Shown: positions 34,405-43,296, numbered from the stretch's first letter. The stretch: 64,000 nt of DNA from Paenibacillus sp. FSL H7-0331 (GCF_001956045.1 NZ_MRTH01000016.1:1-64000), one strand, 5' to 3'. Translations and numbers: made by a program. The notes: generated by a model not told the origin, from the letters alone.

Positions 34405-35247
34405 ATGTCGCAGAAAAATAACAAGAAGAAGATGGAACGATCTGATATTATATCCAATATCATTATCTTTCTCCTCGCGCTGTTTAACTTGTTTCCTTTA
34501 TATTGGTTGTTTACAAGCTCGCTGAAAAACAGCTCGGATGTTGTGAAGATGCCGCCCGACTGGTGGCCGAGCACGATCACCTTCTCGAACTATGCAGATG
34601 TGTTTCAAAGCCAACCGGCTTTAAGATGGGCATTCAACAGCATATTTGTATCGGGTGCCTCCACCGTCCTTGTCATCATCGTAGGGGCGATGGCCGCGTA
34701 TGCCTTCTCGAAGCTTAAATTCAAAGGCAAGGATATCATATTTATCATTTTTATTTCCAGCCTGATGATTCCCAAGGAAATCATGATTGTTCCTTTATTT
34801 CGGATTACGCAGCAATTCGGAATGGTCAACAGCTTCAACGGGATGATATGGCCGAACGTTGCTACCGCATTTGGGGTATTTTTGTTAAAAGGTTTTTTTG
34901 ATGCGACTCCGAATGCTTTAAGAGAAGCGGCCAGAATTGATGGGGCTGGCGAATGGAAAACTTTTATGCAAATCATGCTGCCTATTGTCAAACCGGGCAT
35001 TGGTGCGTTATTTATCCTAAACTTCGTTCAGGTCTGGAACGACTACCTATGGCAATCGGTCGTAGGGCAAGAGAAGAACATGAAAACATTAATGGTAGGT
35101 ACCGCTACCTTGATGCAGGATCTGAATCCGAACTTCGCTTATAAAATGGCGGGGGCCACGGTGGCTGCAATACCGATGTTATTGATCTTTATTTTATTCC
35201 AACGGTACTTTACCCAAGGTATGACAGCTGGAGCTGTCAAAGAGTAA
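34405..35247 (+). CDS. sialic acid ABC importer permease 2 (predicted)
   Basis: 280 residues, MalG-type. Six helices, EAA-loop sequence R-E-A-A-R-I-D-G-A-G-E-W-K-x-F near residue 174, and C-terminal QGMTAGAVKE typical of this subunit. It starts 13 bases after permease 1 (GTAAGGGGG upstream of ATG) and pairs with it to form the pore. Confidence 0.88.
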   Translation: MSQKNNKKKMERSDIISNIIIFLLALFNLFPLYWLFTSSLKNSSDVVKMPPDWWPSTITFSNYADVFQSQPALRWAFNSIFVSGASTVLVIIVGAMAAYAFSKLKFKGKDIIFIIFISSLMIPKEIMIVPLFRITQQFGMVNSFNGMIWPNVATAFGVFLLKGFFDATPNALREAARIDGAGEWKTFMQIMLPIVKPGIGALFILNFVQVWNDYLWQSVVGQEKNMKTLMVGTATLMQDLNPNFAYKMAGATVAAIPMLLIFILFQRYFTQGMTAGAVKE

Positions 35248-35274
35248 ATATTATAGGTGTGGAGTTGGAAGCAG

Positions 35275-35964
35275 ATGTATACAAACAGAAATATACTCGA
35301 TATGATACAAAGAAAGCTGGTCGTTTCTTGCCAAGCCTTGCCTGAAGAACCGCTGCACAGCCCATTTATTATGGGAAGAATGGCATATGCGGCTTACTTG
35401 GGGGGCGCTTCGGGAATTCGAGCTAACAGCGTGGACGATATTAAGGAAATCAAAAAGCATGTGGATTTACCGATCATCGGGATTATCAAAAGTGTTTATG
35501 AAGGATCGGAAGTATTTATCACCCCTACGATGAAGGAAGTCGATGAGCTTTACCGCGAAGGTGTAGATATGATCGCGATGGATGCAACCGACCGCAGAAG
35601 ACCGGATGGCTCAACCATAACGGAGCTGTTTCCTCGCATAAGAGAAAAGTACAAGGATCAGCTCTTTATGGCGGATTGCTCGACCTATGAGGAGGCCCTC
35701 ACAGCTGTTGAGCTTGGTTTCGATAGTATCGGAACTACGTTAAGCGGTTATACAGAAGCGACCAAAGACAAATCCTTGCCTGATTTTGATTTGATCGAGA
35801 GACTCGTGAATACGGTATCTGTTCCCGTCATTGCAGAGGGCGGTATTTCGACACCCGAGGAATTAAAAAAATTATTCGATCTGGGTATTTACTCGGCTGT
35901 AGTGGGGTCTGCCATTACGAGACCGATGGAAATCACCAAAAAATTTATGAAGGCTGTCGAATAA
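35275..35964 (+). CDS. nanE: N-acetylmannosamine-6-phosphate 2-epimerase
   Basis: 229 residues, TIM-barrel NanE family; converts ManNAc-6-P to GlcNAc-6-P. The motifs [16 protein letters not shown] at the start, D-x-x-D-R-x-R-P-D-G near residue 103 (ATDRRRPDG), and [12 protein letters not shown] near the end match the family. I chose ATG 35275 over GTG 35257 for length and spacing to GGAG. The next gene, the kinase that makes its substrate, begins 3 bases after the stop. Confidence 0.94.
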   Translation: MYTNRNILDMIQRKLVVSCQALPEEPLHSPFIMGRMAYAAYLGGASGIRANSVDDIKEIKKHVDLPIIGIIKSVYEGSEVFITPTMKEVDELYREGVDMIAMDATDRRRPDGSTITELFPRIREKYKDQLFMADCSTYEEALTAVELGFDSIGTTLSGYTEATKDKSLPDFDLIERLVNTVSVPVIAEGGISTPEELKKLFDLGIYSAVVGSAITRPMEITKKFMKAVE

Positions 35965-35967
35965 CGT

Positions 35968-36849
35968 ATGGTCATGAAAATTTTAGCGGTGGATATCGGT
36001 GGAACCAACACGAAGATGGGCATTTGCGATGAACGAGGACATATCGTCGAATTTAAGGAGTACCCGACGGAAAGCGATAGGGGAGGCCCTCATGTCGTGG
36101 AAAGATTGCTTGACCAGATGGCCGACTATGAGGAATACGATGCCATTGCCATCAGTACAGCCGGTCAAGTCAATGTCGAAGAAGGATATATTGTTTATGC
36201 AAATCCCAATATTCCGGATTACACGGGCATGAAGATTAGGGAGCTTGTAGAAAATCGATTTCACAAGCCGGTTAAGGTAGAAAATGATGTCAATGCGGCT
36301 GCGCTCGGAGAAGCTTACTTTGGTGCAGCCCAATCGTTTCAAGATTTCTTATGTCTTACTTTTGGTACAGGGATCGGCGGAGCTATTGTTATTCATCATC
36401 AGATATACCGTGGAGCGAACGGTGTGGCCGCGGAGTTTGGGCATATGTTTACGCGTCCATTGTCGGAAATGAGCAGCAGTGCAGGCAAGCCGTACTATGA
36501 AACCTATGCTTCAACGACAGCCTTGGTCCGAATGGCCAAGCAAGCAGATCCGGAATGTGTGGACGGGAAAGTTTTATTTGATAAAATAAGAGCAGGCAAC
36601 GATAAGCTGCAGCAAATTGTACACGCCTGGACGGCCGAGGTAGCCGTTGGTTTAGCGTCACTCATTCATATTTTTAATCCATCGGCTATTATTGTTGGTG
36701 GCGGAGTGATGGAGCAGGATGAGCTGGTTCGTCTAGTCGAGGTACAAACCAAGGATTTGATTATGGAGAGTTTCTCGGACGTGAAGATAGTTAAGGCATC
36801 ACTTGGGAACAAGGCTGGTTTATTAGGTGCGGCATCACTATTTTTATGA
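35968..36849 (+). CDS. nanK: ROK-family N-acetylmannosamine kinase
   Basis: 293 residues. N-terminal ATP phosphate loop D-I-G-G-T-N-T-K, the substrate-side V-E-N-D-V-N-A-A-A-L-G-E segment, and G-T-G-I-G-G-A-I-V are classical ROK motifs. The zinc-binding motif of many ROK sugar kinases (H-x11-C-x-C-x4-C) is absent, and G-H-M-F replaces the first part. This is also reported for Gram-positive NanK-like enzymes. Makes ManNAc-6-phosphate between NanA and NanE. An in-frame ATG at 35974 is an equally good start. Confidence 0.88.
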   Translation: MVMKILAVDIGGTNTKMGICDERGHIVEFKEYPTESDRGGPHVVERLLDQMADYEEYDAIAISTAGQVNVEEGYIVYANPNIPDYTGMKIRELVENRFHKPVKVENDVNAAALGEAYFGAAQSFQDFLCLTFGTGIGGAIVIHHQIYRGANGVAAEFGHMFTRPLSEMSSSAGKPYYETYASTTALVRMAKQADPECVDGKVLFDKIRAGNDKLQQIVHAWTAEVAVGLASLIHIFNPSAIIVGGGVMEQDELVRLVEVQTKDLIMESFSDVKIVKASLGNKAGLLGAASLFL

Positions 36850-36919
36850 TGAATGTCGCGCAGCTGTAATCCCTGAAGCCCCGAGCGTCTGAATTTTGAG
36901 GATTAAAAGAGGTGATAGG

Positions 36920-37774
36920 TTGCGCGCAGTCAATATTTTTACAACGATACATTCCAAGTACAATAACCTGACGAATACGGAAAAAAAAGTAGCGGATCAT
37001 GTCCTGGAAAATGCGAAAAGTGTGGTATACATGTCCATTACCGATCTGGCGGATGTTTGCGGAGTGGGTGAATCCAGTATATTCAGGTTTTGCAGGTCCT
37101 TGAGCTATAAAGGGTATCAGGATTTCAAGATTGCACTGGCACATAGCATCACGGTGGAAAATGAAATTCCGCAGCTCACGGACAAGGTTCTGATGAATGA
37201 TACGATCGATCAGGTGGCTTCCAAGGTGCTGGCAACCAATATCAGCGCATTGAACGAAACGTTTAATTTAATCGATATCGCCAAAATGGATCAAGCCATA
37301 GACCATCTGCTTAAAGCGGAACGGGTCATCTTTTTTGGCGTCGGTTCTTCGTTAATGACGGCCATGGAAGCGAAAATCAAGTTTATGCGCATCACCAACA
37401 AAACGGAATGTACGATCGATTCGCATCTTCAGATGATGTCAGCGGCATTGATGACCAAACGGGATGTTGCCGTGATCATTTCATATTCCGGCTCTACCAA
37501 GGATACCATCGAGGTGGCCAAGAAGGTAAAAGAACGTGGCGCGACGATCATTTCCATTACCAGATTCGAGAAGTCCCCGCTTACTTCCTATTCGGATCTT
37601 ACGCTGCTGTGCGGTGCGAACGAGGGCCCTTTGCAGGGCGGTTCCTTATCTGCGAAAATATCACAGCTCTATTTGCTGGATCTCCTATATGTTGAATATT
37701 TCAAAAGGGATTATGAGGAGTCCATTAGAAATAAGGAAAGCACAGCTGCGTCCGTGACTGTTAAATTACTTTGA
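36920..37774 (+). CDS. MurR/RpiR-family regulator of the sialic acid operon
   Basis: 284 residues. An N-terminal HTH_6 domain (1-77, with TNTEKKVADHVLENAKSVVYMS) and a C-terminal SIS sugar-phosphate isomerase domain (about 110-250, with V-I-F-F-G-V-G-S-S and S-Y-S-G-S-T-K-D). TTG 36920 after AGAGGTG is chosen over the longer TTG at 36896. In this family the effector is an amino-sugar phosphate. Because it lies inside the nan operon, ManNAc-6-P or GlcNAc-6-P is the likely ligand, and the dyads at 30341-30382 its likely sites. Confidence 0.88.
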   Translation: MRAVNIFTTIHSKYNNLTNTEKKVADHVLENAKSVVYMSITDLADVCGVGESSIFRFCRSLSYKGYQDFKIALAHSITVENEIPQLTDKVLMNDTIDQVASKVLATNISALNETFNLIDIAKMDQAIDHLLKAERVIFFGVGSSLMTAMEAKIKFMRITNKTECTIDSHLQMMSAALMTKRDVAVIISYSGSTKDTIEVAKKVKERGATIISITRFEKSPLTSYSDLTLLCGANEGPLQGGSLSAKISQLYLLDLLYVEYFKRDYEESIRNKESTAASVTVKLL

Positions 37775-37826
37775 TATTGTGCAAATGTTGAATGACTTCT
37801 GAAATACGCAATTGGGGGAATCGGTT

Positions 37827-38297
37827 ATGATTATAGGTTCGATGTCATTATGGGAAAGTCAATCTACATTCGAGCATAAGATTATCGTATCGGCCATAAA
37901 GGAACTGAATACAATCCTCAAACAAAATCCTGCTGCAGGGCGAATTGAAATCAATGGCGACCAGATATATGCTACGATTATGGAATTCGAAACCAAACCC
38001 ATTCAAGATCAGCTTGCCGAGAAACATGAATTGTATATCGATGTCCATTACCTGATTGAAGGCGAAGAGACTATCGGCTGGTTTGCACTTCGGGACGATG
38101 CTGCAACCGCGAAGCCATATGACAGTGAGCAGGATTACGCGCTGTATGAGCCATCGGCGGACGAGCTATTGCTCCAGCTCAAACCTGGGATGTATGCGGT
38201 CTTTTTCCCGAACGATATTCATAGACCCGGCATGGGGCAGCAAACGAAAACTAAGAAGGCCGTAGTGAAAATTCATGTGGATTTGTTTAAATCATAA
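37827..38297 (+). CDS. YhcH/YjgK/YiaL-family protein
   Basis: 156 residues of the YhcH beta-sandwich family, which in E. coli is part of the nan operon (yhcH/nanQ) and accelerates sialic acid anomer conversion. Metal-binding residues are visible in E-x-K-P-I...H-E-L-Y-I-D-V-H-Y and P-N-D-I-H-R-P-G. ATG 37827 is chosen over TTG 37812 (GGGGGAA upstream). It is the last gene of the operon, just before a strong terminator. Confidence 0.9.
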   Translation: MIIGSMSLWESQSTFEHKIIVSAIKELNTILKQNPAAGRIEINGDQIYATIMEFETKPIQDQLAEKHELYIDVHYLIEGEETIGWFALRDDAATAKPYDSEQDYALYEPSADELLLQLKPGMYAVFFPNDIHRPGMGQQTKTKKAVVKIHVDLFKS

Positions 38298-38346
38298 ATT
38301 CGATTCGATTGGTTATGCGCGAAGGCAAGCTGACCGAAAGTCGAGG

Positions 38347-38382
38347 CAAAAGCCCGGTATCTATTAAGGTACTGGGCTTTTG
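38347..38382 (+). terminator. terminator of the sialic acid operon
   Basis: A 13-bp stem CAAAAGCCCGGTA / TACTGGGCTTTTG (one G-T pair) with a 10-base loop lies 50 bases after the yhcH stop. A-rich before and T-rich after, so it may also serve the convergent LysR gene. Confidence 0.8.
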
Positions 38383-38414
38383 CTATTTTAAGCTGGAGGA
38401 AGCCTACTGCGGAG

Positions 38415-39317
38415 TCACGTCGATGGAAGTAGCAAATGGTAAGCTTCTGTCGTTTTCTTTAATAAATCGATGAATTCACGAGCAGCGTACCCCATATATT
38501 TTTCCTTGTGATGGACCACTCCGATTTGTCTGTGGAAAGAGGGGTTTTCGATTTTGATAATGTTAATGTGTTCATTATTCCATATATTCAACAGCGTTCT
38601 GGAGAGAATGGATACGCCTGCCTGATTTTCTATCAAGCTAATAATAGCTTCCGGTGAATCTGTTTCAATTAACGGCGCGATGCTTATTCCTTGTAATGAA
38701 CAAGCAGCATCAATTTGCTGGCGGCACTTGTAGTACTTGGGGAACAAAATGAAGGGCAAATGGGCTATTTCATCTAAATGGACGGTAGCATTGTGAGCCA
38801 AAGGATGATGTTTGGAAATAGCCAAATACAGCTCCTCCTCGTATAAGGGCACTGTGGTCATTCGTTCATCATGCACCGGAACAATCGTTAAAGCAAAGTC
38901 AATTTCATTCTGCAGGGCCCGTTCTACAATATCATCGGAACTAATAATCGTAATCTTGATGTTGGGATAATTGTCGTGAAATTCCAAAAGCAATTGGGAA
39001 ACCAATTGATTAAGCTCACCCGTTAGAGCTCCTACTGTCAAGCTGCCTTGTTTCATAGTTTGCAGTTCCTGAATCTCTTCCCGAGCACTTACCATGCTGT
39101 TAAATATCGTGTGGCAATGCTTTAATAAGATGAATCCAGCTTCGGTTATCGCTGTTTTTTTTCCTATTCGGTCAAATAGCAAGGTGCCCATTTCATCTTC
39201 TAATGCTTTGATTTGATGGCTTAAAGTAGGCTGAGTTACTCCTAGTTCCTCCGAAGCACGTGTGAAATGAAGCGTCTTGCATACTGCCATAAAATATTCT
39301 AACTGCCTGATTTCCAT
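38415..39317 (-). CDS. LysR-family transcriptional regulator
   Basis: 300 residues. N-terminal winged HTH (residues 1-60, MEIRQLEYFMAVCKTLHFTRAS with TQPTLSHQIKALE) and a C-terminal periplasmic-binding-like effector domain (about 90-290). The general pattern resembles the CynR/CbbR kind. It is transcribed in the same direction as the HD-domain gene just upstream (53 bases). The dyad at 40079-40102 upstream of that gene is a candidate binding site. Effector unknown. Confidence 0.9.
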   Translation of the reverse strand: MEIRQLEYFMAVCKTLHFTRASEELGVTQPTLSHQIKALEDEMGTLLFDRIGKKTAITEAGFILLKHCHTIFNSMVSAREEIQELQTMKQGSLTVGALTGELNQLVSQLLLEFHDNYPNIKITIISSDDIVERALQNEIDFALTIVPVHDERMTTVPLYEEELYLAISKHHPLAHNATVHLDEIAHLPFILFPKYYKCRQQIDAACSLQGISIAPLIETDSPEAIISLIENQAGVSILSRTLLNIWNNEHINIIKIENPSFHRQIGVVHHKEKYMGYAAREFIDLLKKTTEAYHLLLPST

Positions 39318-39370
39318 ATTGACCTCCGCAAGACATTATAAAGACTGATTACAATGTCCCTATTATACCA

Positions 39371-40009
39371 CTACTCCCTCCACGGCGATTGCAGCACACA
39401 GTCACAAAAATTGGTATGCTTAAAACCCGGAAGTAAAAGCCCGCATACATCGGCTTTGATATTCCCAAACGTAGTTTCCGGCTTATGTTTAAAGCCTTCA
39501 AGGAAAGCTGGCAAGATCTTCGTTTTGAAATTATCACGTGGGAACGCAACGACAACCTTCTCACGTATGTCCTCCGAGATGCTGTCAAAGTTTTCACCCA
39601 TAACATCATAGCCTACTCCTGAATAGATTAACGCCACTTCAGGCTCTTTATACTGGGCAACCCCGATGGTCGTGTGCAGGGCGATAGCATCCCATACAAG
39701 TCGAATAGATTCATCAGGAACTCCGTGCTGCTGAAGATAGTTTCTGGCTGCATTGGCCCCATCGACTTCAAAGCGTTTGTCGGGGCTGCTATATTTCGGG
39801 GTAAGCCCCAAGTCATGAAACAGTGCGCTAATATAAAGAAGCTCGGGATCGAATTTGACTCCTGCATGCTGGCCTTGAAGAGCTCCGAAAAGATAGACGC
39901 GGTGGGAATGGTTCCATAATAGGGTATCACCATGCTCGCGAAGTAATTCAGCCGCTCCAACCGCTAGCTTACTATCAGGAATACGAATATCAGCAATGGA
40001 TTTCAACAT
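39371..40009 (-). CDS. HD-domain hydrolase, cyanamide-hydratase-like
   Basis: 212 residues. N-H-S-H-R-V-Y near residue 48 and A-L-F-H-D-L-G (about 80-86) give the HD metal-binding H...HD, with further His/Asp in A-I-A-L-H-T-T-I. The arrangement resembles the HD proteins annotated as cyanamide hydratase, which convert cyanamide to urea, but no substrate can be proved. ATG 40009 follows GAGGAGG, whereas the longer frame to 40048 lacks a signal. Probably operonic with the downstream LysR gene. Confidence 0.85.
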   Translation of the reverse strand: MLKSIADIRIPDSKLAVGAAELLREHGDTLLWNHSHRVYLFGALQGQHAGVKFDPELLYISALFHDLGLTPKYSSPDKRFEVDGANAARNYLQQHGVPDESIRLVWDAIALHTTIGVAQYKEPEVALIYSGVGYDVMGENFDSISEDIREKVVVAFPRDNFKTKILPAFLEGFKHKPETTFGNIKADVCGLLLPGFKHTNFCDCVLQSPWRE

Positions 40010-40078
40010 AAAAAGGGCCTCCTCAGTGGTAGTTGAATACCCACCCATTATAATGCCCTTAATAATGATCGATCAATG

Positions 40079-40102
40079 CTATTGTTTCTATGATAACAAT
40101 AG
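40079..40102 (-). promoter_or_regulatory. LysR-type dyad upstream of the HD-domain gene
   Basis: CTATTGTT (40079-40086) and AACAATAG (40095-40102) are perfect inverted 8-mers with an 8-base spacer, containing the T-N11-A pattern of LysR boxes. It lies 70 bases upstream of the HD gene and about 160 before the divergent SRPBCC gene, so it could serve either. Confidence 0.5.
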
Positions 40103-40258
40103 ATATTACGCATGATGTTGTCCTATATTTTACAATGGGTAAGGGTGGCATTATGATGAAGAAGAGGGTGTTAGTTAACAGGTAGTTAACCAATCCAAGC
40201 GTGCGCTGTGACGCTGCTTGGGGGTTACTGAACCTACTATAAGGAATGAGGTGTTGTA

Positions 40259-40693
40259 ATGGACAGCAAGACGTTTTCCGGGCCGCATAAGGCTATTGGT
40301 CAAACGGCTACAGTAGGTTTCCAAGTTGGAGTTCGAAGAACGCTTCCTATCTCCCAGGAGCAGGCCTGGTCAATTCTGATCTCTCCTGAGGGCTTGAAAT
40401 TATGGCTCGGCGACCTGCCATCCCTTAATCTAAACGTGGGGGAATCTTTTCGATCCAAAGAAGGCAATACAGGTCAGCTGCGAGTGGTCAAGCCGTTTCA
40501 ACAACTCCGTATGACATGGGGGACCAAGGACTGGGAACAGCCATCCACTCTGCAAATTCGTTTGCTATCCGATAAGCCTGACAAAACAACGATTAGCTTT
40601 CACCAGGAAAAGCTGGATAGTTCCAACACAAGAGAACAGATGAAGCTTCATTGGGAACAGGTACTAGCCGCGATCACAAACCAAATCACATAA
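40259..40693 (+). CDS. SRPBCC (AHSA1/START-like) domain protein
   Basis: 144-residue single-domain protein with the AHSA1 pattern: R-R-T-L-P-I-S-Q-E-Q-A-W near residue 27, E-G-L-K-L-W-L-G-D, and a C-terminal helix ending H-W-E-Q-V-L-A. Such proteins have a helix-grip cavity for hydrophobic ligands or interact with Hsp90-like or DNA-binding partners. Start ATG after GAGGTG. Ligand unknown; it stands alone. Confidence 0.85.
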   Translation: MDSKTFSGPHKAIGQTATVGFQVGVRRTLPISQEQAWSILISPEGLKLWLGDLPSLNLNVGESFRSKEGNTGQLRVVKPFQQLRMTWGTKDWEQPSTLQIRLLSDKPDKTTISFHQEKLDSSNTREQMKLHWEQVLAAITNQIT

Positions 40694-40827
40694 AGTGGTT
40701 GTTCCTTGCCTAAGGCTCAATGATATGGATACGAGGGACGTCGACCACATGAAAAGCGTAACACTATTGGACTTTCAATGGAAAATTATGTTGATTAAAA
40801 GAAAAGAGAGATCAACATAAAAAAGAA

Positions 40828-40854
40828 ATGACTCCCGATAAATCCAGAAGTCAT
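40828..40854 (-). terminator. probable terminator of the pirin gene
   Basis: On the minus strand ATGACT and AGTCAT form a 6-bp stem with a 15-base loop followed by a T-rich run (TTCTTTTTT), about 35 bases after the pirin stop. Short stem, so moderate support. Confidence 0.55.
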
Positions 40855-40888
40855 CTCATGGCTGCTGAGCTGTGCTTTCCCTGATGTG

Positions 40889-41773
40889 TTAGAAATTTGC
40901 GTTACCCATTTTGCCTGATTGAAAGTCTTGATAAGCCTCAGTAATCTCTTCGCGGCTGTTCATGACAAAGGGACCTTGTTGAAAGATGGGCTCATTAATG
41001 GGTTCCCCGCTTAGGATAATGACCAGTGTATCATCGCTTTGTCCTTCAATGACGATTTCACCGGAAGTATTGCCAAATAGAACAAAGGTTCCTTCGCTCG
41101 CGATGGTGGTTTCGTTGATTTTGGCTTCCCCTCTAAGCACCAAAGCGGCAGTGTTGAACGAGGAGGGGAGCTCGAATTGCGCTCTCCCATTAGCTTTGAA
41201 ATCAATATCAAACAAATGGATCGGCGTGAAGGTGCTGGCAGGCCCACGAACGCCGTTGTACTCACCAGCGATGATACGGACTTCTCCGCCATCATCAGGC
41301 AGCGCTACTCTACCCATATTTGATTTCAGCAATTCCTGATATTGGGGCGGGTGCATCTTATTCGCACGAGGGAGATTAACCCACAGTTGAATAAAATGAA
41401 AGCTACCGCCGCGTTGCGAAAATTCCTTCTCATGATATTCCTTATGCAGCAGTCCTGAGCCTGCTGTCATCCACTGAACGTCCCCAGGTCCAATGATTCC
41501 GTGGTTGCCATGGTTATCATGATGCTCGACATAACCGTCATAAGCAATAGATACCGTTTCGAAGCCTCTGTGAGGATGAGCGCCGACTCCTTTGGTTTTA
41601 CTGCTGGGTGGAAAAACAAACGGTGCGTTATAGTCCATGAGAATAAACGGGCTGAATCGTTGTCCGAAGTTATTACCCGACGGAAAGTAGTTGGATACAC
41701 GAAATCCATCCCCTACCATATGGAATGGTGCACCCTGATAGGTTCCCTCAATAGTTCTGAATGATGTTGTCAT
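40889..41773 (-). CDS. pirin-family cupin protein
   Basis: 294 residues. N-terminal pirin cupin with the metal ligands of G-A-H-P-H-R-G-F-E-T and H-H-D-N-H-G-N, plus the Q-W-M-T-A-G-S-G-L-L-H-K-E motif, then a C-terminal pirin_C cupin. Some bacterial pirins have quercetinase activity; others regulate pyruvate metabolism. I chose the second of two close ATGs (41773), because AGGAG is 9 bases before it and only 3 before the first. The start lies inside the MarR gene's 3' end, so translation is coupled. The MarR context suggests a role in response to quinone or phenolic stress. Confidence 0.9.
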   Translation of the reverse strand: MTTSFRTIEGTYQGAPFHMVGDGFRVSNYFPSGNNFGQRFSPFILMDYNAPFVFPPSSKTKGVGAHPHRGFETVSIAYDGYVEHHDNHGNHGIIGPGDVQWMTAGSGLLHKEYHEKEFSQRGGSFHFIQLWVNLPRANKMHPPQYQELLKSNMGRVALPDDGGEVRIIAGEYNGVRGPASTFTPIHLFDIDFKANGRAQFELPSSFNTAALVLRGEAKINETTIASEGTFVLFGNTSGEIVIEGQSDDTLVIILSGEPINEPIFQQGPFVMNSREEITEAYQDFQSGKMGNANF

Positions 41774-42221
41774 ATTCATGCACTCCTTTACCTAATAGTT
41801 TGAGCAGCTCAATGGTTTCTTGCTTTTGCGCTTGCGAAAGGCCATTCATAATTTGCTGTATACTTTCTGCATGCTGTGGGAAAATACGATCAATCATTTC
41901 TTTACCTGCAACCGTCAAGTCTGCATAAACAACTCTTCGGTCTTCAAGGCAAGGGATCCGTTCAACGAGCCCCTTTTTCTCCAGCTTATCCAGGTTATAA
42001 GTCATCGTGCCGCTTGTGATTAGAATTTTCTCGCCAATTTGTTGAATGGGTATTTTGCCTTTGGTCGATAATACCTCCAGAATTCCGAACTCGGAAGGAG
42101 TTAACTCATAGTTTTTAATATCCTTGGCAGCCTTATCCATAAGGCTCTTGTAGGTTTTGGATAACACGACCAAGAGCTTGAGTGAAAGAGCTTGATCATC
42201 ATCCGCAGGCTGCTTCGTCAT
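41748..42221 (-). CDS. MarR-family regulator of the pirin operon
   Basis: 157 residues. Winged helix around residues 45-115 with I-P-I-Q-Q-I-G-E-K-I-L-I-T-S-G-T-M-T-Y as the recognition region and the wing D-R-R-V-V-Y-A. ATG after GAGGTGATG. The 3' end overlaps the pirin start by about 26 bases. The family usually senses phenolic or oxidative ligands and is autorepressed; the near-palindrome at 42259-42274 is a good candidate site. Confidence 0.88.
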   Translation of the reverse strand: MTKQPADDDQALSLKLLVVLSKTYKSLMDKAAKDIKNYELTPSEFGILEVLSTKGKIPIQQIGEKILITSGTMTYNLDKLEKKGLVERIPCLEDRRVVYADLTVAGKEMIDRIFPQHAESIQQIMNGLSQAQKQETIELLKLLGKGVHEYDNIIQNY

Positions 42222-42258
42222 TGTGCATCACCTCATCGATAATATCTTTATATAAATA

Positions 42259-42274
42259 ATCTTAAATTAAAGAT
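42259..42274 (-). promoter_or_regulatory. candidate MarR operator
   Basis: ATCTTAAATTAAAGAT is palindromic at 14 of 16 positions. Together with TATCTTTATAT just downstream it forms an A/T-rich region 38-53 bases upstream of the marR start, where promoter and operator are expected to overlap. Confidence 0.5.
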
Positions 42275-42395
42275 ATCATGTTAAGAATGTTTAGTCAACC
42301 CATGCTTCCATCGAAATGATGTGGAGATAATGGGTTCCATCGTCGGACAGCCAGCCTAAAAATTCGTCGATTTTATGCGTAATTGCGTAATATGG

Positions 42396-42401
42396 TATAC
42401 T
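42396..42401 (+). promoter_or_regulatory. extended -10 promoter of yitT
   Basis: TATACT preceded by TGG (TG-N extended -10) lies 58 bases before the yitT start. The -35 is poor (TTATGC), as often seen with extended -10 promoters. The preceding repeated GCGTAAT-TGCGTAAT is noted without a known role. Confidence 0.55.
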
Positions 42402-42459
42402 ATTCTCGCGTATAGGACGTTCGCACAATGATCGTGTATATATAAAAGGTGGCATTGTC

Positions 42460-43296
42460 ATGAAACAAAAAGGCATAGATATGATTTTTCTTATTGCAGG
42501 TTCGTTGATGTTCGCACTGGCTGTTAATCTTTTTATTATTCCCAATACCTTTGGTGAGGGCGGGGTTACGGGCTTAACGATTATTTTATATTACTTGTTC
42601 CAATGGTCTCCGGGACTGGTCAACTTGATATTGAATGCTTTTTTACTGATGATCGGCTATAAATTTTTGGATAAGACGACGATTATTTATACGATCATTG
42701 CTGTGGTCTTCAATTCTTTTTTTCTGTACGTTACAGAGGGCTGGCGCATTTCCTCTAATGAGCTGTTGGTAAATGCCATATTTGGCGGGGTATTTGCTGG
42801 TATCGGGCTTGGCTTGATTATTCGGGTAGGTGGCACTACGGCGGGTTCGACGATATTGGCCAGGATTGCTAATAAGTATTTGGATTGGAATATCAGCTAC
42901 TCCTTGCTGTTGTTGGATTTAATCGTCGCAGCTTCTTCCTATTTTATTATTGGGGCCCAGAGCTTGATGCTTACGATTATTATGCTTTATGTAGGCACCA
43001 AGGTGATGGATTTTATTATTGAAGGCGTTAATCCCAAAAAGGCGGTCACGATTATATCGGAAGAACAGAATAAGATCGCTGAGCAAGTGAATGTACGGTT
43101 GGACAGAGGCGTTACCGTTATGTACGGTCATGGTTACTATTCCAAAAAGCCCAGAGAGATCCTCTATATTGTAGTGAGCAAGCAGGAAGTCAGTTTGCTC
43201 AAAAAAATTGTGAAGTCGATTGATAAAAATGCGTTTATTACCGTTCATGATGTGCGTGATGTATTCGGAAACGGGTTTGTTGATATTTCAAAGTAA
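42460..43296 (+). CDS. YitT-family membrane protein
   Basis: 278 residues. N-terminal DUF161 region of about six helices (residues 8-175), then a soluble DUF2179 domain (about 190-275) containing D-R-G-V-T-V-M-Y-G-H-G-Y-Y-S-K-K. The glycine-rich GGVTGL and G-T-T-A-G-S motifs match the family. Function is unknown; transport has been suggested. ATG follows AAGGTGG. The gene ends 19 bases before the vanR-like gene, so it is likely co-transcribed with it. Confidence 0.92.
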   Translation: MKQKGIDMIFLIAGSLMFALAVNLFIIPNTFGEGGVTGLTIILYYLFQWSPGLVNLILNAFLLMIGYKFLDKTTIIYTIIAVVFNSFFLYVTEGWRISSNELLVNAIFGGVFAGIGLGLIIRVGGTTAGSTILARIANKYLDWNISYSLLLLDLIVAASSYFIIGAQSLMLTIIMLYVGTKVMDFIIEGVNPKKAVTIISEEQNKIAEQVNVRLDRGVTVMYGHGYYSKKPREILYIVVSKQEVSLLKKIVKSIDKNAFITVHDVRDVFGNGFVDISK

